41,671 bases of DNA from an uncultured Clostridia bacterium (GTDB lineage Bacteria > Bacillota > Clostridia > TANB77 > CAG-508): assembly GCA_934122035.1 (NCBI GenBank), contig CAKOVP010000008.1, positions 1 to 41,671 on the forward strand. Direction: 5' to 3'. Positions 1 through 8,210 of this stretch are shown here, in pieces (within the stretch, counting starts at the first letter, position 1; every line of letters starts with the position of its first letter). A program made the translations under genes and the position numbers. Below the pieces are notes generated by a model, which did not search any database, was not told the origin of the DNA, and saw nothing but the letters and a program-made list of their open reading frames with translations.

Positions 1-1445
1 GAAACTTGTGGCTTACCAACTGTACATTCTACTTTGAACTCTCTCTTTAATCTGTCTACGATTATATCTAGGTGAAGTTCACCCATTCCTGCTATAATTG
101 TTTGACCTGTTTCTTGATCTGTCCAAGTTTTGAATGTTGGATCTTCTTCAGCAAGTTTTGCTAAAGCGATTCCCATTTTTTCTCCATTTGCCTTATCTTT
201 TGGCTCTATAGCTATATCGATAACTGGCTCTGGGAATTCCATAGATTCTAGTATAACTGGGTGATCTATATCACATAATGTATCACCAGTTGAAACATCT
301 TTTAGTCCAACTGCTGCTGCAATATCTCCAGCATAAACTTTTTCTATATCTTGTCTATGGTTTGCATGCATTAATAAGATTCTTCCGATTCTATCTTTCT
401 TATCTTTTGTAGCATTTAATATTGTAGAACCTGTTGTACATGTTCCAGAGTAAACTCTGAAGAAGCATAGTTTTCCAACATATGGGTCTGTCATTATTTT
501 GAATGCTAAAGCTGAGAAAGGTTCTTTATCGTCAGTCTTTCTTTCTACTTCGTTTCCATCTTCGTCTACACCTTTAATTGGTGGTATGTCTAATGGAGAT
601 GGTAGGAAGTCTACAACTGCATTTAGAAGTTCTTGAACACCTTTATTCTTGTATGAAGAACCACAAGTTACTGGAACTACTGTATTTGCAATTGTTCCTT
701 TTCTTAATCCTTTTTTGATTTCGTCTGCTGTTAATTCTTCGCCTTCTAAGTATTTCATCATAAGGTCGTCATCTTGTTCTGCAGCAGCTTCTATCATTGC
801 AGCTCTATATTTTTCTGCATCTGCTTTCATATCTTCTGGAATATCACATTCTTCAATGTCTTTTCCTAAATCGTCTTTATGAATGAAAGCTTTCATTTTT
901 ATTAAGTCTACAATTCCTTGGAAATTGTCTTCTGCACCTATTGGTAATTGAATTGGAACTGGGTTTGCACCTAGTCTTGTCTTCATTTGCTCAACACAGG
1001 CATAGAAGTCGGCTCCTGTAATATCCATTTTATTTACATAAGCCATTCTTGGAACTTGGTATTTATCTGCTTGTCTCCAAACAGTTTCTGATTGTGGTTG
1101 AACTCCACCTTTTGCAGCTAGTACTAGAATAGCACTATCTAGAACTCTAAGAGATCTTTCAACCTCAACTGTAAAGTCAACGTGTCCTGGGGTATCGATA
1201 ATGTTTATTCTATTACCTAACCAGTGGCAAGTTGTAGCAGCTGATGTAATTGTAATACCTCTTTCTTGCTCTTGAACCATCCAGTCCATAGTAGCAGCAC
1301 CATCGTGAACCTCACCAATTTTGTGTGTTCTACCAGTGTAGAAAAGTATTCTCTCAGTTGTAGTAGTTTTTCCCGCATCAATGTGGGCCATAATTCCTAT
1401 ATTTCTTGTTTTCTCTAAAGGAAATTCTCTTCCGTCTCCGGCCAT
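1..1445 (-). CDS. fusA: Elongation factor G, C-terminally truncated by the window edge
   Basis: Reading from the ATG at 1445 gives about 481 residues with no stop before the left edge, so only the N-terminal two thirds of a roughly 690-residue protein is present. EF-G is the cytosolic GTPase that moves tRNA and mRNA through the ribosome and, with RRF, recycles ribosomes. The GTP-binding motifs are clear: the P-loop HIDAGKTT at residues 21-28, RGITI near 62-66 (switch I), DTPGH at 84-88 and NKMD at 138-141. It is the third gene of an rpsL-rpsG-fusA operon, the usual order, and is separated from rpsG by a copy of a 120-bp repeat. A GGAAGAAAAAAT stretch supplies the ribosome binding site. Confidence 0.98.
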   Translation of the reverse strand, partial: MAGDGREFPLEKTRNIGIMAHIDAGKTTTTERILFYTGRTHKIGEVHDGAATMDWMVQEQERGITITSAATTCHWLGNRINIIDTPGHVDFTVEVERSLRVLDSAILVLAAKGGVQPQSETVWRQADKYQVPRMAYVNKMDITGADFYACVEQMKTRLGANPVPIQLPIGAEDNFQGIVDLIKMKAFIHKDDLGKDIEECDIPEDMKADAEKYRAAMIEAAAEQDDDLMMKYLEGEELTADEIKKGLRKGTIANTVVPVTCGSSYKNKGVQELLNAVVDFLPSPLDIPPIKGVDEDGNEVERKTDDKEPFSALAFKIMTDPYVGKLCFFRVYSGTCTTGSTILNATKDKKDRIGRILLMHANHRQDIEKVYAGDIAAAVGLKDVSTGDTLCDIDHPVILESMEFPEPVIDIAIEPKDKANGEKMGIALAKLAEEDPTFKTWTDQETGQTIIAGMGELHLDIIVDRLKREFKVECTVGKPQV

Positions 1446-1500
1446 ATTTTTTCTTCCTTTCTATTTAATTTCTTTTTTAATATACATCTTAAATTTCAAC

Positions 1501-1620
1501 TAGAAGCAAGTATAACAAGGCAACCGAATCAAAAATAACGGAGGCGTACGTGGTGTACGTCGAGTATATTTTTAGATGAAGGTTAACGCTGTTAGACGAC
1601 GCTTATAGTTTAAATTTTTA
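1501..1620 (-). repeat. 120-bp intergenic repeat, copy A (after rpsG)
   Basis: This stretch matches 2319-2438 at 114 of 120 positions by eye. On the minus strand it begins at the rpsG stop codon and runs to about 55 bases before fusA. It is far more GC-rich than the surrounding spacers and contains a small perfect hairpin, CGTAC-GTGGT-GTACG, at about 1547-1561. Function is unknown; the position suggests an element that lies in the mRNA 3' or intercistronic region. Confidence 0.9.
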
Positions 1621-2088
1621 GAATTTATAATGAGCAAAAGCCTTATTAGCTTCAGCCATCTTATGCATATCTTCTTTCTTCTTGAAAGCTCCACCATTTC
1701 CAGCTACAGCATCCATTATTTCTCCTGCTAATTTTTCAGACATTGTTTTTTCGTGTCTGTTTCTAGCATAAGTAACTAACCATCTTAGTCCTAATGTTTG
1801 TCTTCTTTCTGGTCTAATTTCTAATGGTACTTGGTATGTAGCACCACCAATTCTTCTTGCTTTAACTTCAAGAACTGGCATTACGTTGTTAAGTGCTTCT
1901 TCAAATACTTCTAGTGGATTTTTTTGCTCTTTTTCTTTTATAATGTCAAATGCATCATAAACTATTTTTTGAGCAACTGTTTTTTTACCATCAAGCATTA
2001 CGTTGTTTATTAATTTTGTAACAACTTTGCTATTATAAATTGGATCTGGTAAAACTTCTCTTTTTGCTATATATCCTTTTCTTGGCAC
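1618..2088 (-). CDS. rpsG: 30S ribosomal protein S7
   Basis: This 156-residue protein has the normal S7 length and sequence (start [12 protein letters not shown], end FAHYKF). S7 nucleates assembly of the 3' domain of 16S rRNA and sits at the subunit head near the E site. In many bacteria it also represses its own operon by binding the rpsL-rpsG spacer, which here is 347 nt and unusually long. The start codon is GTG at 2088, preceded by AGGAGGG with 6-7 nt spacing; no in-frame ATG is better placed. It is the second gene of the str operon. Confidence 0.98.
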   Translation of the reverse strand: MPRKGYIAKREVLPDPIYNSKVVTKLINNVMLDGKKTVAQKIVYDAFDIIKEKEQKNPLEVFEEALNNVMPVLEVKARRIGGATYQVPLEIRPERRQTLGLRWLVTYARNRHEKTMSEKLAGEIMDAVAGNGGAFKKKEDMHKMAEANKAFAHYKF

Positions 2089-2318
2089 TATTCTTCCCTC
2101 CTTATAAAATTTGATACTTTATTATTTACCAAAGTATCTAACGGTACTCTAAAAAGTTTAATACTAAGCTTTTTGCTTTTCTTCTTAAAACTTCTTTAGT
2201 TTAGTGCTATATATCTTAAATTTAAGTTTCAACTCAAACTAGTAAGCTATATGCACTCTCTTTAATCTAAGTATTTACAAACATTTTCTATTTATAAGTT
2301 CAAATTTCAAATTTTGAT
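2089..2318 (-). other. rpsL-rpsG spacer, unique part
   Basis: This is the part of the spacer not covered by the repeat. I see no gene. On the minus strand it contains a hairpin with arms GATACTTT/AAAGTATC (about 2111-2137) just before the rpsG ribosome binding site. That is a plausible place for S7 autoregulation or simple translational control, but nothing in the sequence proves either. Confidence 0.35.
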
Positions 2319-2438
2319 TAGAAGCAAGTATAACGAGGCAACCGAATCAAAAATAACGGGGGCGTACGTGGTGTACGTCGAGTATATTTTTAGATGAAGG
2401 TTAACGATGTTAGACGCCGCTTATAGTCGAAATTTTTA
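2319..2438 (-). repeat. 120-bp intergenic repeat, copy B (after rpsL)
   Basis: This is the second copy of the element at 1501-1620. It has the same length, the same orientation and the same placement: it starts at the stop codon of the preceding ribosomal protein gene. The six differences are scattered single bases and one adjacent pair. The hairpin CGTAC-GTGGT-GTACG is unchanged (about 2365-2379). Confidence 0.9.
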
Positions 2439-2849
2439 TTTCTTTGGGCGTTTAGCTCCATACTTAGATCTAGCTTGCATTCTGTCTTTTACACCTGCAG
2501 TATCTAGTGTTCCTCTTATAATGTGGTATCTAACACCTGGAAGGTCTTTTACTCTTCCTCCTCTTATTAGAACAACACTGTGTTCTTGTAGGTTGTGTCC
2601 AATTCCTGGGATATAAGAAGTAACTTCGTAACCATTTGAAAGTTTAACTCTGGCAACTTTTCTTAATGCTGAGTTTGGTTTCTTAGGTGTTACAGTTTTT
2701 ACAACAGTACATACACCTCTTTTTTGTGGTGCTCTTTTATTTGTTGTTTTCTTTTTCATTGAGTTATATCCGTGTTGAAGAGCTGGTGATGTTGATTTTG
2801 TTGTTGATGATTTTCTTCCTTTTCTTACTAATTGATTAATTGTTGGCAC
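2436..2849 (-). CDS. rpsL: 30S ribosomal protein S12
   Basis: S12 lies at the decoding centre and contributes to accuracy; streptomycin-resistance changes map here. The 137-residue protein starts [12 protein letters not shown] and carries the conserved loop [15 protein letters not shown] and the [20 protein letters not shown] region. The lysine in [11 protein letters not shown] is the ancestral streptomycin-sensitive residue, so no resistance change is visible at that position. The start codon is GTG at 2849, with GGAGG about 9 nt upstream. It is the first gene of the str operon, behind a sigma-A promoter at 2939-2967. Confidence 0.98.
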   Translation of the reverse strand: MPTINQLVRKGRKSSTTKSTSPALQHGYNSMKKKTTNKRAPQKRGVCTVVKTVTPKKPNSALRKVARVKLSNGYEVTSYIPGIGHNLQEHSVVLIRGGRVKDLPGVRYHIIRGTLDTAGVKDRMQARSKYGAKRPKK

Positions 2850-2938
2850 TTAAATTTCACCTCCTATTTTTTATTTCTAGTATGCTTTGTTTTGTTATTA
2901 AAAACAAAATAATAAAGCTATTTTATACTAGCTTTATT

Positions 2939-2967
2939 ATTCTACCATATTATTCCTTTAAAGTCAA
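2939..2967 (-). promoter_or_regulatory. Sigma-A promoter of the str operon with a leader hairpin
   Basis: On the minus strand TTGACT (2962-2967), a 17-nt spacer and TAGAAT (2939-2944) form a strong promoter about 90 nt before rpsL. The predicted transcript begins in or beside a long stem (arms AATAATAAAGCTA/TAGCTTTATTATT, about 2906-2940) followed by a U-rich run, which could stabilise the 5' end or attenuate. Confidence 0.75.
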
Positions 2968-2991
2968 CGAAATATATTAATTTTTCTTTAT

Positions 2992-4182
2992 TTATAGCTG
3001 TGTTCCGCAGTTGCTGCAGAATTTTGCTCCTGCTTTATTATCAACATTACATTTTGGACATTTTTTATTTTCTTCTGGTTTTTGTTTTCCGCACTTCATG
3101 CAGAAATTTCCTGTATTTTCTTGACCGCATTCGCAAGTCCAAGTGTTTTCTTTCTTAACTGGTTCTGCTGTTTTTGGATCTATGTTTGCTGTTTCTTGTG
3201 TATTTCCTATTCCTGCATTTCCTGTTGTTCCAAATACATTGCCCATATTCATATTTGCAATTCCAACCCCCATAAATCCATTGAATGTTCCTGCTTCGTT
3301 TTTAGCAGCATCTTGAACTGCTTGAGCATATGCTTCTGTAAGTGTTGCTTTTTGTTGGTAAGCATCGCTTCCTAGTTCGTATTGGTTTATTTTTTCTTTT
3401 GATTCGTCTGTTAATGTTACGCTTTCTACAACAAATGTTACAATTTTTAATCCTCTATTTCTAATTGGCTCATCGAATACTTGCTCATCCATTAAAACTC
3501 TGATTTCGTCTGTTTGACTTGGAAGTGATAATGCTGCTATTTTTTTATCGTCTTCTCCTAAGCTGTTTGTTACATTTTGGAATGAGCCTATAACTTCTGC
3601 TCTCATTTGCTCTGAAATATCGTCTTTTGTATATACATCCTTTGTTCCTGCAATTTCTGACATAAATAATGCTGGGTCTATAATTTTAAAACTATATTTT
3701 CCAAAGCATTTTATTTCTACACTCATTGCCATTAAACTGTTTGTTCTTGGGTTTGTAAGTGGGTGTCCCCAATCTTTATATGGTATTGGATTTTGTGTTC
3801 CAAATTTATTGTCTAGTATTTCTTTTACATTGAAGAAATATACTGCTTGCTCTTTTGCTATTCCTCCACCAAATTTAAATCTTTCCCACATATCTTTAAA
3901 TACTGGTCCAAAATCTCCACCAAAGAATGATGGTGAACTTTCTGTTTTAAATTCGTATGTTCCTGCTTCTGCTGTTGCATCTATAATTTTTCCATTGTCG
4001 TATAATGCTGCAACTTGGCCTGGTGCTACTATTATTCTACTTCCATTTGGTATTACACCATCTTCCGTTGTAACTTTTTTCATTAATATGGTATTTCCCA
4101 TATCCTCACACATTATCGGTTTTAAAAATTGATCTTTTAATTCTCCTTTAATTGCATTTCCTGCTGCTTTAATTAATCCCAT
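2992..4182 (-). CDS. SPFH-domain protein with C-terminal zinc ribbons
   Basis: The protein resembles the YdjI group of SPFH (stomatin/prohibitin/flotillin) proteins: the N-terminus MGLIKAAGNAIKGELKDQF is typical, the SPFH-type region spans roughly residues 30-290, and an Ala/Gly/Asn-rich stretch follows. The last 50 residues hold two short ribbons with CxC, CxxC, CxxC and CxxC pairs, ending CSNCGTQL. I chose the ATG at 4182 because it has AAGGA about 8 nt upstream; the longer frame from 4233 has no ribosome binding site. SPFH proteins scaffold membrane microdomains and often respond to membrane stress; the precise role here is unknown. It lies just downstream of another zinc-ribbon membrane protein and probably shares its transcript. 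Confidence 0.8.
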   Translation of the reverse strand: MGLIKAAGNAIKGELKDQFLKPIMCEDMGNTILMKKVTTEDGVIPNGSRIIVAPGQVAALYDNGKIIDATAEAGTYEFKTESSPSFFGGDFGPVFKDMWERFKFGGGIAKEQAVYFFNVKEILDNKFGTQNPIPYKDWGHPLTNPRTNSLMAMSVEIKCFGKYSFKIIDPALFMSEIAGTKDVYTKDDISEQMRAEVIGSFQNVTNSLGEDDKKIAALSLPSQTDEIRVLMDEQVFDEPIRNRGLKIVTFVVESVTLTDESKEKINQYELGSDAYQQKATLTEAYAQAVQDAAKNEAGTFNGFMGVGIANMNMGNVFGTTGNAGIGNTQETANIDPKTAEPVKKENTWTCECGQENTGNFCMKCGKQKPEENKKCPKCNVDNKAGAKFCSNCGTQL

Positions 4183-4263
4183 AATAAATCCTTTATATAA
4201 TGTAAATAATACATTATATTTACCTTTCTCCATTAATTTTTTGGTTTAATGGTACCATTATTT

Positions 4264-5226
4264 TTATTTTCTTAGTGGTTCTATATTTGAAAGTACCCAA
4301 TCGTGTACACCTGTACTTACTATACTTCCACAATATTCGCACTTACCAGATGATGTTATTTTTAATGGTGCTCCGCAATTTGGACAGTTTTTAGCATTTA
4401 GCTTTTCTGTTCCTTTTTTGGTAAGTGTTCCTTTTGTTCTTTCAAATGTCATTTTATAAACTGTTATTCTGTCTTGATTTTTATTGCCTTGTAATACATT
4501 TTTAGTTGTTTCATCTATTACATAGTCTTTTTTAGTTGCCTTTAGTGCAACATCTACAATGTCTTTATCTTCTGTTTGTCTAAAGCTTAATATTGTAGCA
4601 TAATTTACAGCAATTTGTTCAACTACATTTATCTTCTTATTTTTTATTAAATCTTGAAGCTGTGCATTATGTTGTTCAAACAATTTTTCTGTTTCTAATG
4701 GTCTTATTTCTTCCCATTTTCTATCTGTCCACGCATGTTGCATTTTTACATATAAGTCTTTAGTCCAAGATATAAAGTCTTCTTCCGAGAACATTGGATC
4801 TATTTGTTTTATTTTTTCTGCTTCTGTATGAGTTACTAGTACATCATGAACTTCTGATGTATACACAGATGGTGGAATATAAGTTGTTGTATTTTCATAT
4901 GGGCTGTTATCTTCCTTGCGGTTTTTACGCATTGCTATTGCCACTATAATTAATATTACAAATAGTGATACTCTTCCAACATTTGTTCCAAATAGCCACG
5001 CAATTAAAAACACTGCATCTCCACTAGAATAATCATCATCCCAGCTACTAGAAGAGCTACTCCAATCGTCTGAGTCCCAACTGCTAGATGAACTGCTCCA
5101 GTCGCTAGAAGAACTGCCACTATCATACCTATCGAAGCTTCCAACATCTGCAAATACTGGTACATAGCTTAAACAGGCTATTATTGTTAAAGTAATTGCT
5201 GTTTTTAAAATTTTCTTAAGTTTCAT
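4264..5226 (-). CDS. Membrane protein with Tim44-like region and zinc ribbon
   Basis: A signal peptide (residues 1-26, ending VFA) is followed by an extracytoplasmic Ser/Asp/Trp-rich stretch (28-68), a membrane segment (about 76-99), and a charged cytoplasmic region (125-275) resembling Tim44-like/NTF2-fold domains. It ends in a four-cysteine zinc ribbon (C281, C284, C296, C299). This layout is common among uncharacterised Firmicute membrane proteins. The ATG at 5226 has no close ribosome binding site. An AAGGGG lies about 32 nt upstream, separated by a small hairpin that would shorten the effective distance. The neighbour is an SPFH/zinc-ribbon protein, so the two may work together (inference). 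Function unknown. Confidence 0.65.
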   Translation of the reverse strand: MKLKKILKTAITLTIIACLSYVPVFADVGSFDRYDSGSSSSDWSSSSSSWDSDDWSSSSSSWDDDYSSGDAVFLIAWLFGTNVGRVSLFVILIIVAIAMRKNRKEDNSPYENTTTYIPPSVYTSEVHDVLVTHTEAEKIKQIDPMFSEEDFISWTKDLYVKMQHAWTDRKWEEIRPLETEKLFEQHNAQLQDLIKNKKINVVEQIAVNYATILSFRQTEDKDIVDVALKATKKDYVIDETTKNVLQGNKNQDRITVYKMTFERTKGTLTKKGTEKLNAKNCPNCGAPLKITSSGKCEYCGSIVSTGVHDWVLSNIEPLRK

Positions 5227-5415
5227 ATTTTTTCATATAATCAATTCTAATGATTAATCCCCTTCCTTAAAATTTATTATCTTATTTACACTTTCAAGTA
5301 TATCATATTGTTTTTTATTTTACTATGTTTTTATAAAAGTTATTAATAAAATTTTTAAAACTAAAATTTGTCTTTAAAGTTTTCTATACTCTTCTAATTT
5401 CTTTCTTTTGTAATC

Positions 5416-6690
5416 CTACTTAATTGCTGCATTAAATATAGGATTGATAAGGTTTTGATGCTCCTTAAGAATTTGTTTTAAATAGTCTTGCCAATTTTTT
5501 CTTTCTATTATTTCTGTATTTGTTATATCTAATGTTTCTATTATTTCGTCTCCTTTTTTTACTATTAAAGTTCCTATTTTTATGTTATTTTGTACTGGTG
5601 CTTCAAATTGAGTTAGACAGTTTATTTCACATTTTATATTTTCTAACTCTCCATCTTTTAATGGAAGATTTTTGATGTTTATTGTTTCTAATTTTAAGTT
5701 CATTTTTTGATTTTCTTTAGCCTTATCTATTTCTATTCTTTGTGTATTTATGTTTTTCCAGTTTTCAAATTCTGTGTTTATTTTTTCTTCTATGTTTACA
5801 ATTTCATAATTTGCAAATGCATATTCTATAAGTTTAACACTATCTTTTGTTCTATCTTTTTTTGTGTCTGCTCCTAAAACTACTGTTATAATATCCATAT
5901 TATCCCTTTTGGTTTCTGTTACTAGGCACCTACCAGCGTTGTTTGTAAATCCTGTTTTTATTCCTACTACTCCGTTTAGAACACCTAATAATTCATTTGT
6001 GTTTCCAATTTGTCTTTGCTGTCCATTTATTGATATTGTTGTTATTTTTGTCCCCACTATGTTTGCAAACTTCTGGTTTTGCATTGCATAGTCTGCAAGT
6101 TTAGCTAATTCTAACGCTGTTGTGTAATGATTACTATCGTCCAAGCCGTGTGGTGTTACAAAATGTGTGTTGTTTAAATTTAGTTCTTTTGCTTTTTTGT
6201 TCATAAGTTCGGCAAATCCCTGTATACTTCCGCCCACATGTTCTGCCAGCGCAACAGCAGCATCATTGCCAGACCTTAGCATTAGTCCATATAAAAGGTC
6301 ATTTACAGTTGTTTTATCTCCTTTTTTTAATCCTAATCTTGAGCCTCCAGTTCCTCCTGCTTTAGCACTTACTGTTATTGTATCTTTTAAATTACTGTTT
6401 TCTAGTACAATTATTGCAGTCATTATTTTTGTTGTTGATGCCATTGCAGTTTTTACAGTTTCGTTTTTCCCATAGATTACAGTTTTGGATGTTCTATCAT
6501 ATATCACACATTTTCTAGAGTTTAGAGTTGGAATACTGCTTATATTTTTAGATACAACATCTATTACATTTTCTTGCACATAATTTTCTACATTTTCATC
6601 TTCTTCATCCACATCATCTGCACAAACTGTGTATAACATTGATGTAATTACAAAAATTATAAACAATAAAAATATCTTTTTTAATTTCAT
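5416..6690 (-). CDS. D-alanyl-D-alanine carboxypeptidase (penicillin-binding, PBP5/DacF type)
   Basis: Secreted enzyme that trims the terminal D-Ala from peptidoglycan pentapeptides. A signal peptide (residues 1-24) precedes the serine peptidase S11 domain with all three catalytic motifs: STTK (S85, K88), SGN (S140) and KTG (K245). A beta-rich C-terminal domain (about 290-390) and a final amphipathic segment fit membrane association of this family. Length (424 residues) is normal. I start at the ATG at 6690, 8 nt from AGGA; the in-frame TTG at 6696 is too close to that site. It lies between the SPFH pair and the terminator of the secretion operon and has its own upstream region. Confidence 0.93.
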   Translation of the reverse strand: MKLKKIFLLFIIFVITSMLYTVCADDVDEEDENVENYVQENVIDVVSKNISSIPTLNSRKCVIYDRTSKTVIYGKNETVKTAMASTTKIMTAIIVLENSNLKDTITVSAKAGGTGGSRLGLKKGDKTTVNDLLYGLMLRSGNDAAVALAEHVGGSIQGFAELMNKKAKELNLNNTHFVTPHGLDDSNHYTTALELAKLADYAMQNQKFANIVGTKITTISINGQQRQIGNTNELLGVLNGVVGIKTGFTNNAGRCLVTETKRDNMDIITVVLGADTKKDRTKDSVKLIEYAFANYEIVNIEEKINTEFENWKNINTQRIEIDKAKENQKMNLKLETINIKNLPLKDGELENIKCEINCLTQFEAPVQNNIKIGTLIVKKGDEIIETLDITNTEIIERKNWQDYLKQILKEHQNLINPIFNAAIK

Positions 6691-6835
6691 TTTCAATTTC
6701 CTATATAATATATTTAAGTTTTTAAAAGGAGATTACCTATAAACCTACTGGCGATTGTTTTAATTTATTTTTTTAGAAAAAGTTATAGTTATTTTAGCAT
6801 TTTTTAATTTTCTTTTTAATATTTATTCATTTTAT

Positions 6836-6872
6836 AAAAAATAAGAACACCATATTAAAATAGTGTTCTTAA
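6836..6872 (-). terminator. Terminator of the secretion operon
   Basis: On the minus strand a 9-bp perfect stem (TAAGAACAC/GTGTTCTTA) is followed directly by a T6 run. It lies just after the last gene of the T4SS-like operon. Confidence 0.85.
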
Positions 6873-6877
6873 ATCGT

Positions 6878-8194
6878 TTATTTTGCAAATGACATTTTAA
6901 AGTCTGTGCCTTGGTTTAATGCCATTATTATTTGATTTGTTTTTATTGCTGATGACGCAGATGCTCTCTGTTTTGTTGTAAGTGTAACTACAAAATAACT
7001 ACCTTGTTCTGAAATACTATCAATTGTATAAATACTCCAGAAATTATTTTTTACGTATGTTACATAGCTATTCAAAGTTGGGAAATTGTTTGTTTTATAT
7101 GTATCATCTAGCAAATTATATGCTGTTTGATAATCACAACTGTTTAGCATTTTCATAAATTTATCTATGTTAGTTACAACTTTTACTTGATTTGAGCTTT
7201 GTTCATATTTTGTTTTAAATTCATCTGTTTCAATTGTATAATCGTCTAATTGTACTGTATAGTTTAGTGTTGATGTTTCTTTTATTGTGTATACATTATT
7301 GTTGCTATCTGTGCAAATATACTTCACAAAGCCATCTCCATATTCTCTTGAATATTTTGTTAAAGTGCCATTTGATATTTTTTCTTTATTTAAGTTTATA
7401 TAACTTTTAAAATTATTCAAACTGCCAAAACGTTTATTTTGGTATTCTTGATCTAACATATTATAAATTGTTTCTGCATCATATAATTCATCTGCTTTTA
7501 TTTTATCATAATATAAATACGCAATTGATTCATATTCGTACGTTTGATCTGTAAATTCATTGTATTTCTTTTTTTCAATAGAAGTGCAATCTTCTATGTT
7601 TAATATGTCTCCTGCTTTTAATAGGTTATAACTTTTTTCCATAACATAGTCATATGGGTAAACTGAATAAGTATGATTTGCATTGTCTAATTTTATTATT
7701 AAATAGCTATTTGATTTTATATTGTTGTTTACGCTCTTGCCCTTTATTAAGTATGCTTTCACATTATTAGATAATTGAATGCTCATAATTTCATCTAGAT
7801 ATATTTCTGATTGTCTATATCCATTATATACATTTTTAATGTTAGTCATTGTTATATTTTTTTCTTGTATATATTCATTGTCTAATATTGAAAGTATCTT
7901 TGTGTTATTCTCTTCTGTGCTGCTGCTTACTACATCATTTATAATAGACTGATATGCATTTACACAATAGGTTAAGTTGTAATATTCGTTTTTTGTTATT
8001 ATATTTGATAATTGTTTTTGCGCATCTATACTTATTTTTTGTCCCTCTTTGCTGCCATCTAAAAATACATTCTCGCCATTTATTAATATTCCATTATCAT
8101 CATTTTTGCTTACTCTTATTAAAGTAATAATAATTATTATCATTACTATTATTAATAAAATTACTAATAACAATCTTTTTTCTTTGTTTTTCAT
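6878..8194 (-). CDS. Membrane-anchored protein with repeated NTF2/VirB8-like units
   Basis: I do not recognise a named family. A short cytoplasmic start and one membrane helix (residues 8-28) are followed by about 400 extracytoplasmic residues. The same local pattern, AYNLLDxxY...FPTLNSYxxYV, appears at about 358-380 and again, weaker, at about 243-266 (IYNMLDQEY...GSLNNFKSYI); a degenerate form may lie near 75-130. This pattern also occurs once in the protein encoded at 11930-12910. NTF2-fold domains on a membrane anchor describe VirB8/TcpC proteins of type IV secretion systems, so a periplasm-side scaffold role is likely (inference). It is the last gene of the operon, 16 nt after the wall hydrolase, with a good GGAG site. 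Confidence 0.6.
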   Translation of the reverse strand: MKNKEKRLLLVILLIIVMIIIIITLIRVSKNDDNGILINGENVFLDGSKEGQKISIDAQKQLSNIITKNEYYNLTYCVNAYQSIINDVVSSSTEENNTKILSILDNEYIQEKNITMTNIKNVYNGYRQSEIYLDEIMSIQLSNNVKAYLIKGKSVNNNIKSNSYLIIKLDNANHTYSVYPYDYVMEKSYNLLKAGDILNIEDCTSIEKKKYNEFTDQTYEYESIAYLYYDKIKADELYDAETIYNMLDQEYQNKRFGSLNNFKSYINLNKEKISNGTLTKYSREYGDGFVKYICTDSNNNVYTIKETSTLNYTVQLDDYTIETDEFKTKYEQSSNQVKVVTNIDKFMKMLNSCDYQTAYNLLDDTYKTNNFPTLNSYVTYVKNNFWSIYTIDSISEQGSYFVVTLTTKQRASASSAIKTNQIIMALNQGTDFKMSFAK

Positions 8195-8210
8195 ACTCGT
8201 CTCCTTTGTA

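Noticed and set aside
2407..2616. Plus-strand open frame over the 120-bp repeat and rpsL
   Set aside because: It is opposite rpsL and begins inside the repeat without a ribosome binding site.
5030..5145. Tandem repeat or short CRISPR-like array
   Set aside because: The repetition is codon-level, encoding the Ser/Asp/Trp-rich linker of the Tim44-like protein; there are no spacers.
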